Below are positions 47,025-56,010 of a stretch of 64,000 nt of DNA, piece by piece. Every line of letters begins with the position of its first letter. Position 1 is the first letter of the stretch. The notes under the pieces were generated by a model. That model ran no database searches and was not told where the DNA came from. It saw only the letters and a program-made list of their open reading frames with translations. Where the stretch lies: positions 79,132 to 143,131 of the forward strand of contig JADGDE010000010.1 of the NCBI GenBank assembly GCA_016745035.1. The letters are read 5' to 3'. The stretch comes from Thiotrichales bacterium (lineage in GTDB: Bacteria; Pseudomonadota; Gammaproteobacteria; Beggiatoales; Beggiatoaceae). Made by a program: the position numbers and the translations under genes.

Positions 47025-48073
47025 GGGTTTTGACGATTTTCTTCTTGTAATTGCCGACGATGCCAACGTTGAAACAAGGGGTAACGTTGGTAAGCTTTGC
47101 TCTCGACATATTCTAACACGCGATTAAAACGGTACAGTTGCACAGTGGAATCAATACGGATAATTTCTTGCCCATATTCATTGAAAAATATCAATGTTGG
47201 AGTATAGAAAATATCTAAGGCCCTTGCCCAAGCTTGCGTATCTGTGGTTTTACCTTCAGGGGTAATCAAAGGCGTTTGTGACCACAAGTCCAATTGCACC
47301 ACTTCAAGGTTTTGCAAACGGTTAAGCAAAGCATAATCTTGCAATGCGCCGCTGTGCAAAACATTGCAAGCATGGCAATCACTTTGCTCAAACAGGACTA
47401 ACAAGGGTTTTTGTGCTGCTGCACGTCGGTCTAATAGGTAGGGTGGAGCACTGAAAATCGAGTTTTCATTTAAGTCACCTTCATCGAAAACCATCGGCGG
47501 GCTGGCACGTTCTAAATATTCAGAAAATTTCTCGCGGGTATAATAGCCGCCCGTGACGTAATCGAGCGCAGCACGGAAAGTATAAGGGGGGTAATAGCCG
47601 CGAATACGGAAAATTTCTTTGCCATCGGTATTATAAAAAATCAGCGAGGGGGTGAATTGGGTTTTTTCTCTGTCGGCATAGCTTTGTTCATTCAGCTTTG
47701 TGCCATCGGGGGCGATGACATCTAAAGAACCCCAAATATCAACCGGAATCACATCAAAATAGCGTTGGGTATAGGCGACAATATCGGTACGCTTACCAAA
47801 GTTGATATTGAGTAATTTTTCACAATAAGCGCAGTTTTTTTGCCCAAAATAGACCGCAATGCCCATTTTTCCAGCGGCTTTACTGGCTTTAATATCTAAA
47901 GGTAGGTTTAAAAAACTGGATTTGAACCAAGGAGGATAATCAAAGGCGCGATCACGGGGGCGGTCATCAAAGCGATGATCGGTTTCGGTTGCCCACGTGT
48001 CGGGATTTGGCGTTGCTGCCATGACAGCACCCAGCCATAAGCTGGTTAGAATAAGGAAAAAATAGTGTCTCAT
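47021..48073 (-). CDS. Periplasmic double-thioredoxin-domain protein (paralogue 1)
   Basis: This 350-residue protein has a signal peptide (LTSLWLGAVMA-ATP) and two thioredoxin-like domains with VYFGQKNCAYCEKLLN and LFEQSDCHACNVLHSG. It aligns end to end with the next gene, lacking only that gene's acidic linker. Conserved blocks are FRIRGYYPPYTFRAALDYV and IIRIDSTVQLYRFNRVLEYV. The pair arose by tandem duplication. Reduction or oxidation of periplasmic partners is inferred; specific targets are unknown. Confidence 0.8.
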   Translation of the reverse strand: MRHYFFLILTSLWLGAVMAATPNPDTWATETDHRFDDRPRDRAFDYPPWFKSSFLNLPLDIKASKAAGKMGIAVYFGQKNCAYCEKLLNINFGKRTDIVAYTQRYFDVIPVDIWGSLDVIAPDGTKLNEQSYADREKTQFTPSLIFYNTDGKEIFRIRGYYPPYTFRAALDYVTGGYYTREKFSEYLERASPPMVFDEGDLNENSIFSAPPYLLDRRAAAQKPLLVLFEQSDCHACNVLHSGALQDYALLNRLQNLEVVQLDLWSQTPLITPEGKTTDTQAWARALDIFYTPTLIFFNEYGQEIIRIDSTVQLYRFNRVLEYVESKAYQRYPLFQRWHRRQLQEENRQNP

Positions 48074-48091
48074 GGCAGTCAGTCTAATAAT

Positions 48092-48221
48092 CTGATGTTA
48101 CGCAAAGGCTTCTCAATGCCCCAAAAGGCAAAAAAACCACCATTGCTGCACGGCTAAATTTCACTATGCAGGCGGAAAATTTAGCTATTGTGATAAAAAT
48201 TTTGTTGGTGCGTAACATCAG
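48092..48221. mobile_element. TIR-element family, copy B (130 bp)
   Basis: Perfect 13-bp terminal inverted repeats CTGATGTTACGCA (48092-48104) and TGCGTAACATCAG (48209-48221) are flanked by the direct repeat TAATAAT (48085-48091, 48222-48228), a likely 7-bp target duplication. An internal hairpin pairs GCTAAATTT with AAATTTAGC. There is no coding capacity. It lies 6 bases beyond the lysA stop. Confidence 0.85.
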
Positions 48222-48227
48222 TAATAA

Positions 48228-49484
48228 TTACAAGCAATCGATTTCAGCTTGCCATAAATCCTCTAAGCGCTCACGTCGTCGTATCAGTCGATGCTTATCG
48301 CCTTCGACCAAAACCTCGGCAACCCGTGGACGGCTGTTGTATTGTGAACTCATGGTAAAACCATACGCGCCACTGGAGCGCACGGCTAAAATATCCCCTT
48401 GCGAGAGCGCGAGGGCGCGATCTTTGCCGAGAAAATCCCCGGTTTCACAAATCGGTCCGACCACATCATATTGGCGCACAGTGGCAGTGCTGCCTTTTTT
48501 AATGGGGATAATGGCTTGCCAAGCTTGATATAAAGACGGGCGAATCAAGTCATTCATCGCCGCATCGACAATGGCGAAGTCTTTGCCATCGGCGCTTAAG
48601 CTCGGTTTTAAATATTCCACTTGGGTGAGCAAAATACCCGCATTGGCAGCAATGGCTCGCCCTGGCTCTAAAATTAGGCTGTATTTTCTATCCCCAAGTA
48701 AAGCCTTCAGGGCTTTGGCATAATCGGCCGGTTCAACGGGATTCTCGTCATGGTAACGCACACCCAAGCCGCCGCCTAAATCAAGGTGTTCTAGTTCAAT
48801 ACCGTGTTCAGCCAATTCTTCGACCAATACTAGCACCCGACTAAGCGCATCTAAAAAAGGGGTGGTGTCGAGTAATTGTGAACCGATATGGCAATCAATA
48901 CCTTTAATATTCAAATGTGGTAAGTCAGCAGCGGTTTGATAGACGCTTACTGCTTGTTCGGTTGGAATACCAAACTTGTTTTCTTTAAGACCTGTGGAAA
49001 TATAGGGATGGGTTTTGGCATCAACATCGGGATTGACGCGAATTGACACGGGTGCTTGTTTACCCATACGCCCAGCAACACGATTGAGGCGCTCGAGTTC
49101 GGCAGGAGATTCGACATTAAAGCAATGAATACCCACTTCAAGCGCCCGCTCAAGTTCGTGCTCGGTTTTGGCAACACCAGAGAACACAATTTTATCGGCG
49201 CTACCGCCAGCGAGCAATACCCGCTCAAGTTCCCCCACAGAGACAATATCAAAACCAGCACCCAAATCAGCTAATACTTTTAAAATGCTTAAATTTGAAT
49301 TAGCTTTAACGGCATAGCAGACTAAATGTTCATGACCTGCCAGCGCCTTGTCAAAGGCGTGCCAATGGCGCTCTAAGGTTGCGCGAGAATAGACATAACA
49401 AGGTGTGCCATAGTTTGCGGCAATTTCAGCGACATTGACGGACTCAGCATATAAGTCTTGGTCTTGATATTGAAAATAATCCAT
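48228..49484 (-). CDS. lysA: Diaminopimelate decarboxylase
   Basis: This is a PLP enzyme that decarboxylates meso-diaminopimelate to L-lysine, the last step of lysine synthesis. The PLP lysine is in LVCYAVKANSN near residue 60. DCHIGSQL, LDLGGGLGVRY and ILEPGRAIAANAG line the active site, and the partner-subunit motif VVGPICETGDFLG carries the catalytic Cys. Length is 418. It lies downstream of lptM and a cold-shock-domain gene, keeping the common lptM-lysA linkage; dapF is not beside it. Confidence 0.95.
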   Translation of the reverse strand: MDYFQYQDQDLYAESVNVAEIAANYGTPCYVYSRATLERHWHAFDKALAGHEHLVCYAVKANSNLSILKVLADLGAGFDIVSVGELERVLLAGGSADKIVFSGVAKTEHELERALEVGIHCFNVESPAELERLNRVAGRMGKQAPVSIRVNPDVDAKTHPYISTGLKENKFGIPTEQAVSVYQTAADLPHLNIKGIDCHIGSQLLDTTPFLDALSRVLVLVEELAEHGIELEHLDLGGGLGVRYHDENPVEPADYAKALKALLGDRKYSLILEPGRAIAANAGILLTQVEYLKPSLSADGKDFAIVDAAMNDLIRPSLYQAWQAIIPIKKGSTATVRQYDVVGPICETGDFLGKDRALALSQGDILAVRSSGAYGFTMSSQYNSRPRVAEVLVEGDKHRLIRRRERLEDLWQAEIDCL

Positions 49485-49498
49485 GAGGGATAAAACGT

Positions 49499-49846
49499 TT
49501 AAGACAAGAAATAAACAGCCGCAGCGATGGCAATTACCACCACACCTGCGACTAACATAGGCATAGGCAATGCGGGGTTATCACTGCCCGCCTCCTCGTT
49601 ATTATTCGAGCCTTTTTCACGTTGATAAGGTTCTACCCCATCAATCAAGCCGTCATAAGCCCGAATACGACCGGTGCGGTCGGTGGTGAGTTTGTATTGA
49701 ATTTTATCACCAATGTTAGGTTGATATTGGCGGTGGTTTAACCCCTTGATATGGACAAAAACTTCTTTGCCGCCGTCTTCAGGCTTGATGAAACCAAATC
49801 CGCGATCAGCTTTCCAAGTGATGATCGTACCTTTGAATGTAGACAT
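49499..49846 (-). CDS. Cold-shock-domain protein with C-terminal membrane segment
   Basis: Residues 1-70 form a cold-shock (OB-fold) domain: GTIITWKADRGFGFIKPEDG with the RNP1 GFGFI and then VFVHIKGL. A charged linker leads to one hydrophobic segment at the C-terminus (near 92-114). Nucleic-acid binding at the membrane surface is inferred. It lies between lptM and lysA in the same direction, 14 bases before lysA. Confidence 0.8.
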   Translation of the reverse strand: MSTFKGTIITWKADRGFGFIKPEDGGKEVFVHIKGLNHRQYQPNIGDKIQYKLTTDRTGRIRAYDGLIDGVEPYQREKGSNNNEEAGSDNPALPMPMLVAGVVVIAIAAAVYFLS

Positions 49847-49899
49847 AATATTTAACTATTTTTTCTTTTTGGCATAACTAAGCACATAAAAGCACTTAA

Positions 49900-50022
49900 T
49901 TACCCCGTAACGTAATGACTTCCCACGGCATTCGATTGAGTTGATTGTGCGGGAACCAAAGGGCCTTTTTGACCACATGCCGAGATGAAAAACAAGAGGC
50001 TTAGCAAGCTGATATAACGCAT
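49900..50022 (-). CDS. lptM: Small lipoprotein LptM (YifL-like), 40 residues
   Basis: This is a short gene easily missed. It starts MRYISLLSLLFFISACGQKG and continues PLVPAQ, so the lipobox ISAC is followed by the family-defining CGQKGPL motif. LptM assists oxidative maturation of the LptDE translocon in E. coli. AAGGA lies 8 bases before the ATG at 50020-50022. It precedes the cold-shock-domain gene and lysA, and the lptM-lysA order is conserved in many gammaproteobacteria. Confidence 0.9.
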   Translation of the reverse strand: MRYISLLSLLFFISACGQKGPLVPAQSTQSNAVGSHYVTG

Positions 50023-50305
50023 TAAGGGGATCCTTTTTAAAACTCACTTACCAGGCTGCATCATGTGGTTTATCACCACAAGACAGCTTAGTAGCGCTGC
50101 GCTGACGGTTTATTGCGCCTTTGCCTAACACCAGAAGATTTAGATAGGGCAATGCCCTCAATGGGTTGAGACAATCATGTAAAATCATTGCCTTGTGCTG
50201 CATCTGCTGTTTGTTTAACACACAGGCGCGAGCAGTATAGCATAAGCCAAGGGCGATTCGATATACGCTAAATAGCGTTCAACGTACCAATTATTCTAAA
50301 AACGA
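50023..50305. other. Non-coding stretch upstream of lptM
   Basis: No gene is seen in about 280 bases between lptM and the HbpS/GlcG-like gene. It holds several short inverted repeats: TGTGG/CCACA near 50072, GGCAATG/CATTGCC near 50147 and 50185, and ACGCTAAATAGCGT near 50267. It must contain the lptM-lysA promoter; no confident -35/-10 pair was identified. cyaY, often divergent from lptM, is not here. Confidence 0.4.
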
Positions 50306-50330
50306 TAAAAACCAGCCAGTAAGCGCTGGT
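50306..50330 (-). terminator. Intrinsic terminator of the HbpS/GlcG-like gene
   Basis: On the minus strand ACCAGC pairs with GCTGGT (plus-strand 50311-50316 / 50325-50330) around an 8-base loop and is followed by TTTTTAT. It lies 16 bases past the stop of the gene at 50346. Confidence 0.75.
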
Positions 50331-50345
50331 CTTTATCCGCTAAAA

Positions 50346-50855
50346 TTATTCCGCCATTTCCAAGTCATCAACAATGGCATCGATTCCGGCTTGGGCACAT
50401 TCTTCGTCGGTTTTGCCTGAAGGCGCACCACTAACACCTACCGCACCGTAGAGTTTGCCGCCAGCTGCGATAGGTAAGCCGCCTGCGCTCATGATTAAAT
50501 CATCGACTTTGGCAACGCTAAAGGGGTGAGTGAAGCGTTCGGTTAAACCGGATGTTGCCGAGTTAAACGACACCGCGGTATAGGCTTTTTGACGACTGGC
50601 TTCTAAGGTCAAGTCCGCCGCCAGCGTATCACGCAGGACAATCTGTGCATGTCCACCTCTATCGACCACGGTAGCGGCAATGTGAATGCCTTGCTTGCGA
50701 CAAGCCGCGACAGCTCCTTGGGTGACTTTCAGCGCACTTTCTAAGCTTAAGCGTTGAATGCTCACCGATAAAGGTTGCTCACCCTCGTCAGCCGATAGTG
50801 TTGATACGGGTAGTAATAGGCTCGCACACAATAAACTCATTATGGTTTTTTTCAT
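50346..50855 (-). CDS. Exported GlcG/HbpS-family (DUF336) protein
   Basis: This is a 169-residue protein with a Sec signal peptide (cleavage near STLSA-DEG). The mature domain has VAACRKQGIHIAATVVDRGG and HAQIVLRDTLA. It ends with the family pattern LPIAAGGKLYGAVGVSGAPS followed by GKTDEECAQAGIDAI. HbpS relatives bind haem in the periplasm or outside; a role in haem or redox sensing is family inference. AGGAGG lies 5 bases before the ATG at 50855, which rules out the ATG 36 bases upstream. It appears monocistronic. Confidence 0.85.
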   Translation of the reverse strand: MKKTIMSLLCASLLLPVSTLSADEGEQPLSVSIQRLSLESALKVTQGAVAACRKQGIHIAATVVDRGGHAQIVLRDTLAADLTLEASRQKAYTAVSFNSATSGLTERFTHPFSVAKVDDLIMSAGGLPIAAGGKLYGAVGVSGAPSGKTDEECAQAGIDAIVDDLEMAE

Positions 50856-50976
50856 CTCATCCTCCTGAATAAAAACAGCAATGTAGCACATCTATAACAC
50901 AAAAAAAACGCACACTAGCCTATCGCTAAGTTTTAAGCATATAATGCCGTTTTTTCTGCTCACAGACAGATAGATT

Positions 50977-52311
50977 ATGCTAAAACATTTACGCGCTTGG
51001 TTTATGCCCAGTGCTCCAATTGATACAGAGACTCAAACGACTGCCGTGGCTCAACAATGGAGTCATTACTTGCCTTGTTTTGCGCTGTTTAATCAGCAAG
51101 GGCAAACCTTGGGTAATCCGCCCATGTATGGCGATATACCCGTGCCTTTGTTGCCTAACGAACGGATTTTGTGGGAGACCGAGGCGGTGGGTGCGCCGAT
51201 CCATGCAATTAGTTTACGTTTTGGAACCTATTGCCGCGCCAATGATTGTCATGTCAGCGTGGTGATTGCTGGGCACAATTACCGTTTTCATGCCCAAGAC
51301 TGGGAAGACAATGCCAGTGTTACTTTAACACTGCCCGAGCCATTGAACTTGCCAGCAGGTGAGCGTTTTACGATTGAAGTCTACAGCGATGATGCCAGCT
51401 TGGAAAAAGACGCAGTGGTCGCGCTTTGGTGTAGCGCCCAACCGCCGACCTTTATCCAGCAATTGCCCGAGCAAACGCGTTTAGGTTTTAAGATAGACAA
51501 GCCTCGTGTGAGCATTGTGATTCCGGTATTTAATAAAGCCTTGTATACCTATAATTGCTTGTTGACCTTACAGCAATGCGATACCGACATTGCCCAAGAA
51601 ATCATCGTCGTTGATAACGCTTCCAGCGATGAGACCGCCGCTATGCTCGCCGCTGTCGAGGGCATTAAAGTCATCAGCAATCAGGACAACAAGGGCTTTG
51701 TTGAGGCTTGCCGCCAAGGCGCGGATCTAGCCGAGGGTGAATTTGTCTTGTTTTTGAATAACGATACCCAAGTGACCGAAAACTGGCTGCGCTCGATGTT
51801 AGCGATTGTCGATAATGATGCGGGGGTTGGCATTGTCGGCTCGAAACTGGTCTATCCCGATGGACGCTTACAAGAGGCGGGCGGGATTATTTTTAACGAT
51901 GCCAGCGGTTGGAATTATGGGCGTTTGCAAGACCCCAGCGACCCGCGTTTTAATCAAAATCGCATTGTCGATTATTGCTCGGGGGCGAGTTTATTGATTC
52001 GCACCCAGCTTTGGCAACAACTCGGCGGCTTTGATTTACGTTATGCCCCGGCCTATTATGAAGACACCGATTTGTGTTTTGCTTGCCGTGATGCGGGTTT
52101 TGATGTGGTTTATTGTCATGATTCGGTGGTGATTCATCATGAAGGCGTAACTGCTGGCACGGATATTCAAAGCGGCTATAAAGCCTATCAAGCCGTGAAT
52201 CATAAAAAATTCAAAGAAAAATGGGCAACTGCCTTGCAACAACATTGTCCACCACCGCCCGAGATTGACCCCGAAGTTGCGGCGCGGCGTTTAGAGAAAA
52301 ATTCTAGTTAG
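50977..52311 (+). CDS. Family 2 glycosyltransferase with N-terminal beta domain (rhamnosyltransferase-like)
   Basis: The first 165 residues form a beta-rich domain of unknown type (WETEAVGAPIHAISLRFGTY). The GT-A domain follows: VSIVIPVFNKALYTYNCLLT, then IIVVDNASSDET and the FLNNDTQVTENWL motif with its DxD-equivalent NDT. GGFDLRYAPAYYEDTDLCF holds the conserved ED. The domain resembles WcaA/RfbF-like O-antigen glycosyltransferases. It has no membrane segment. The start has only a weak ribosome site. It is transcribed alone, away from the HbpS/GlcG-like gene. Confidence 0.82.
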   Translation: MLKHLRAWFMPSAPIDTETQTTAVAQQWSHYLPCFALFNQQGQTLGNPPMYGDIPVPLLPNERILWETEAVGAPIHAISLRFGTYCRANDCHVSVVIAGHNYRFHAQDWEDNASVTLTLPEPLNLPAGERFTIEVYSDDASLEKDAVVALWCSAQPPTFIQQLPEQTRLGFKIDKPRVSIVIPVFNKALYTYNCLLTLQQCDTDIAQEIIVVDNASSDETAAMLAAVEGIKVISNQDNKGFVEACRQGADLAEGEFVLFLNNDTQVTENWLRSMLAIVDNDAGVGIVGSKLVYPDGRLQEAGGIIFNDASGWNYGRLQDPSDPRFNQNRIVDYCSGASLLIRTQLWQQLGGFDLRYAPAYYEDTDLCFACRDAGFDVVYCHDSVVIHHEGVTAGTDIQSGYKAYQAVNHKKFKEKWATALQQHCPPPPEIDPEVAARRLEKNSS

Positions 52312-52382
52312 GGATAGCCCCTCTTGAAGGGGAATTATCCTTTGGTTACGCTCTCATGTTTACACACTTTTAACTGGCTGTT

Positions 52383-54017
52383 ATGACTATAAAACTCCAT
52401 GACATTACCCGTCCGGCTGACTTAAAAACGCATAGCCAAGGCACCGGTTCTGTCCGTCAACATATCCCCGAGTATGTCGATTTATTACCGCCTTGCAATC
52501 ACAGTTGCCCTGCGGGTGAAAATATTCAAGCTTGGCTCGCCTTAGCGGCTAAAGAGCAATACCACGAAGCTTGGCAAGTGTTGGTTGCCGATAATCCCTT
52601 GCCCGCCGTGCATGGGCGCGTGTGTTATCACCCCTGCGAATCCGACTGCAATCGTAGCCAAATTGATAACCCCGTGAGTATTCACGCCATTGAGCGCTTT
52701 TTGGGCGATATGGCTTTGCGAGAAAACTGGCAAATCGACATCCCCAACCCGCCCACGAGTAAACGGGTGCTGGTGGTCGGTGCTGGGCCGAGCGGTTTAT
52801 CGGTGGCTTACCATTTAGCCCGCCTTGGGCACACGGTGGAAATCCGCGAAGCTGGGCCGGTCGCAGGCGGCATGATGCACTTTGGCATCCCTGCTTACCG
52901 TTTACCCCGCGATATTTTAGAGCAAGAAGTGGCGCGGATTGAGGCGATGGGGGTGACCATCAAATATGATTGTCCGGTCACCGATGTGATTGCCGACAAA
53001 ATCACCGGTATTTTTGATGCGGTGTTTCTAGCCATTGGCGCACAACTGGGCAAACGTATTGACATTCCCGCCCGTGAAGCGGGGAAAATTCTCGATGCGG
53101 TCAGCTTTCTACACCAAGTTGAAACCGGCGATGCGCCACAACTGGGCAAACGGGTCGCGGTTTATGGCGGTGGTAATACAGCAATGGACGCAGCGCGCAC
53201 AGCCAAGCGTTTAGGCGCAGAAGAAGCCTTGATTATTTATCGCCGCGACCGTGAACACATGCCCGCGCATAATTTTGAAGCCGATGAAGCCCTAGAAGAA
53301 GGGGTAAAAATTAATTGGTTGCGCAGTATCAGCGCCGTCGATCATGACAAAATTGAAGTTGAAGTCATGACCTTAGACGAACACGGCAAGCCGCAAGCCA
53401 CCGGCGAAACCGAAACCTTAAGCGCCGATAGTTTGATTTTAGCCTTAGGGCAACAAACTGACAGCCGTTTTTTACGCAAAGTCCACGATTTAACTTTCAA
53501 AGCCGATAGTAGCTTGGTGGTCGATGAACAAATGATGACCACCCACACCGGCTTGTTTGCAGGCGGCGATATGGTGCCTGGACAACACAGCGTCACCATC
53601 GCCACCGGACACGGCAAAAAAGCCGCGCGCCATATTGATGCGTGGTTAAACGACAGCGTTTATACCCCCGCGCCCAAGCATCCGGTGGTCGGGTTTGAGC
53701 GCTTGCATGTCTGGTATTTAAGCGAAGCCGAGCGCCAACACCAACCGCACAAAGCCCCAGAGACCCGCAGCTATGATTTTAGCGAAGTGGTGGGCGATTT
53801 GAGCGAAACCGAAGCGGTGTTTGAAGCCCAGCGCTGCTTTTCTTGTGGTAATTGCTTTGAGTGTGATGGCTGTTATGGCGCATGCCCTGAACACGCGGTC
53901 GAAAAACTCGGCGAGGGTAAACGCTATCGTTTTGATTATCAGCGCTGCACTGGCTGCGCGGTCTGTTATGAGCAATGCCCCTGTCATGCGATAGAAATGG
54001 TAGCTGATAAAAGCTAA
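52383..54017 (+). CDS. GltD-like FAD/NAD(P) oxidoreductase with C-terminal 2x[4Fe-4S] domain
   Basis: This is a 544-residue flavoprotein. An N-terminal Fe-S-binding helical domain has PPCNHSCPAGENIQAW and CYHPCESDCNR. FAD binding is at VLVVGAGPSGLSVAYHLARL, NAD(P) binding at VAVYGGGNTAMDAARTAKRL, and the closing FAD motif is GLFAGGDMVPGQHSV. The C-terminus adds two ferredoxin clusters, CFECDGCYGACP and CTGCAVCYEQCPC. Proteins of this shape pass electrons between NAD(P)H and ferredoxin-linked enzymes such as 2-oxoacid:ferredoxin oxidoreductases. It is not a genuine glutamate synthase subunit because the large subunit is absent. It lies upstream of leuA, same strand. Confidence 0.85.
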   Translation: MTIKLHDITRPADLKTHSQGTGSVRQHIPEYVDLLPPCNHSCPAGENIQAWLALAAKEQYHEAWQVLVADNPLPAVHGRVCYHPCESDCNRSQIDNPVSIHAIERFLGDMALRENWQIDIPNPPTSKRVLVVGAGPSGLSVAYHLARLGHTVEIREAGPVAGGMMHFGIPAYRLPRDILEQEVARIEAMGVTIKYDCPVTDVIADKITGIFDAVFLAIGAQLGKRIDIPAREAGKILDAVSFLHQVETGDAPQLGKRVAVYGGGNTAMDAARTAKRLGAEEALIIYRRDREHMPAHNFEADEALEEGVKINWLRSISAVDHDKIEVEVMTLDEHGKPQATGETETLSADSLILALGQQTDSRFLRKVHDLTFKADSSLVVDEQMMTTHTGLFAGGDMVPGQHSVTIATGHGKKAARHIDAWLNDSVYTPAPKHPVVGFERLHVWYLSEAERQHQPHKAPETRSYDFSEVVGDLSETEAVFEAQRCFSCGNCFECDGCYGACPEHAVEKLGEGKRYRFDYQRCTGCAVCYEQCPCHAIEMVADKS

Positions 54018-54307
54018 GGTATGAATTTCCTCTTGGCAAATGCAGGAATAAGCCTTATCATAAGCCCTTCTTATCCAGACCTTTGATGCGAAACAGACGA
54101 ATGTTAGTTACTAACAATAACGCACAATTTATTGAGTACGCCGGTGCCGCTTGCGCACAGGCTGCTTATCGTCTGGCTAACGACCTGCTGCTGCCCTAAG
54201 GGGCATAGACTATCCTTAATCGCTTTTTGAGCGACCTCCAACATTCGCCTATCAGGCACACTAAACATAAACGGTACGAAAGTACCACACATTGCAGTAG
54301 AGCTATC
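54018..54307 (+). promoter_or_regulatory. Structured leader upstream of leuA, possible attenuator
   Basis: This is a 290-base non-coding stretch. An open frame at 54086-54199 would encode 37 residues ending with three consecutive Leu codons (CTG) before Pro and stop. A hairpin TGCCC/GGGCA (54192-54205) overlaps its stop, then TCGCT/AGCGA (54220-54234) and GGTAC-GAAA-GTACC (54273-54286, GNRA loop) follow. Leader peptides rich in Leu followed by stem-loops control leu operons in enterics. No convincing ribosome site precedes the small frame and no T-run terminator is seen, so attenuation is only a possibility. Confidence 0.4.
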
Positions 54308-55849
54308 ATGAGCCAAGATAATTTAATTATTTTTGATACCACCTTACGCGACGGCGAACAAAGCCCTGGCGCGTCTATGACCCAAGATGAAAAAATCCGC
54401 ATTGCCAAAGCCTTAGAGCGTTTGGGTGTGGACATCATCGAAGCGGGATTCCCCGCAGCCAGCCCCGGCGACTTTGAAGCCGTTGCCGCTGTTGCCAGTA
54501 AGATTAAAGACAGTACCATTTGCGGACTTGCACGGGCTTTAAGTAACGACATCGACCGTGCAGGCGAAGCCCTTAAGCACGCCAACAGCGCCCGCATTCA
54601 CACCTTTATCGCCACCTCGCCGATTCACATGCAAATGAAATTGCGTATGAGTGAAGATGACGTGGTCGAAAAAGCCGTCGCTGCGGTCAAACGCGCGCGC
54701 CGCTACACCGATAACGTCGAATTCTCCCCAGAAGATGCAGGACGTTCGGAAACCGACTTTTTGTGCCGCGTGATTGAAGCGGCGATTGATGCAGGTGCGG
54801 GGACAATCAATATCCCTGATACCGTCGGCTATAATTTGCCGGATCGTTTCGGCAGCTTGATTGGCGAATTGCGTGAGCGCATTCCCAATGCTGATAAAGC
54901 GATTTTCTCCGTCCATTGCCATAATGATTTGGGCTTAGCGGTGGCGAACTCCTTATCTGCCGTTGCCAATGGTGCGCGCCAAGTTGAATGTACCATTAAC
55001 GGTTTAGGTGAACGTGCTGGTAACGCTTCTTTGGAAGAAGTGGTGATGGCGGTGCGTACCCGCCAAGACGTGTTTAACTGCGATACTCGCTTGGATACCC
55101 AGCATATTTTAACCTGCTCACGCTTGGTCTCCAGCATCACCGGTTTTGCCGTACAACCCAATAAAGCCATTGTTGGTGCGAATGCCTTTGCCCACGAGGC
55201 CGGGATTCATCAAGATGGTGTACTCAAGCACCGTGAAACCTACGAAATCATGAAGGCCGAAGATGTGGGCTGGAATAATAACCGCATGGTTTTGGGCAAA
55301 CACTCTGGGCGTAATGCCTTTAGCAGTCGTTTGGAAAACTTAGGTTTTACCTTTAGTTCCGAAAAAGAGCTTAATGCCGCTTTTGCTCGCTTCAAAGATT
55401 TGGCCGATAAAAAGCACGAAATCTATGATGATGACTTACAAGCCTTGATCAGTGATACCTTAACCACCGAGGAAGAGGCGATCAAATTGATTTATGTGCA
55501 AGTTTGCTCCGAGACGGGCGAGATGCCTGAGGCGCAAGTAACTTTGGACATCAATGGTAAAGAAGAAAGTATCAGCGCTCGTGGCAGCGGCCCTGTGGAT
55601 GCGGTTTATAATGCCATTGAAGACCTCTTGAACACCAGCGCTCATTTACAAGTGTATTCTGTCAATAATGTCACGGATGGTACGGATGCTCAAGGTGAAG
55701 TCAGTGTGCGTTTGGAGACGAAAACAGGCGGGATTATCAGCGGCAATGGCGCGGATACCGACATTGTTTTAGCCTCAGCGAAAGCGTATATCAATGCCGT
55801 GAATAAAATGCATTCGATTTTGGGCGAGCGTGTGCATCCACAAATCTAA
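54308..55849 (+). CDS. leuA: 2-isopropylmalate synthase
   Basis: It condenses acetyl-CoA with 2-oxoisovalerate, the first step of leucine synthesis. The TIM barrel has [20 protein letters not shown] (metal and general base), the metal-binding [14 protein letters not shown] and [16 protein letters not shown]-terminal LeuA regulatory domain (near residues 390-510, with [16 protein letters not shown]) binds leucine for feedback control. The ATG at 54308 gives 513 residues; 27 further in-frame codons upstream lack conservation. leuBCD are not nearby. Confidence 0.95.
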   Translation: MSQDNLIIFDTTLRDGEQSPGASMTQDEKIRIAKALERLGVDIIEAGFPAASPGDFEAVAAVASKIKDSTICGLARALSNDIDRAGEALKHANSARIHTFIATSPIHMQMKLRMSEDDVVEKAVAAVKRARRYTDNVEFSPEDAGRSETDFLCRVIEAAIDAGAGTINIPDTVGYNLPDRFGSLIGELRERIPNADKAIFSVHCHNDLGLAVANSLSAVANGARQVECTINGLGERAGNASLEEVVMAVRTRQDVFNCDTRLDTQHILTCSRLVSSITGFAVQPNKAIVGANAFAHEAGIHQDGVLKHRETYEIMKAEDVGWNNNRMVLGKHSGRNAFSSRLENLGFTFSSEKELNAAFARFKDLADKKHEIYDDDLQALISDTLTTEEEAIKLIYVQVCSETGEMPEAQVTLDINGKEESISARGSGPVDAVYNAIEDLLNTSAHLQVYSVNNVTDGTDAQGEVSVRLETKTGGIISGNGADTDIVLASAKAYINAVNKMHSILGERVHPQI

Positions 55850-55917
55850 GCATTTTATGCTCTTAGACCCTAGAGGTCATAAAGAGCATTACTAGCCATT
55901 CCTATTTCAAATATCCT

Positions 55918-55950
55918 AGAGCCGTAGTAATACTATGGCTCTCTTTTTTT
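55918..55950 (+). terminator. Intrinsic terminator after leuA
   Basis: AGAGCC (55918-55923) pairs with GGCTCT (55937-55942), with partial pairing continuing inward, and the stem is followed by CTTTTTTT. A weaker ATGCTCTT/AAGAGCAT stem lies just before it. It separates leuA from the large surface-protein gene. Confidence 0.85.
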
Positions 55951-56010
55951 GGCAAAATAGACTATTATCAGTAGAGTACCCATTTATATTTCGAGCGCGA
56001 AAACTCTCTT

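Noticed and set aside
52383..54017. Glutamate synthase small subunit gltD, or dsrL
   Set aside because: There is no gltB beside it, two extra ferredoxin clusters are present, and no dsr genes are in the window.
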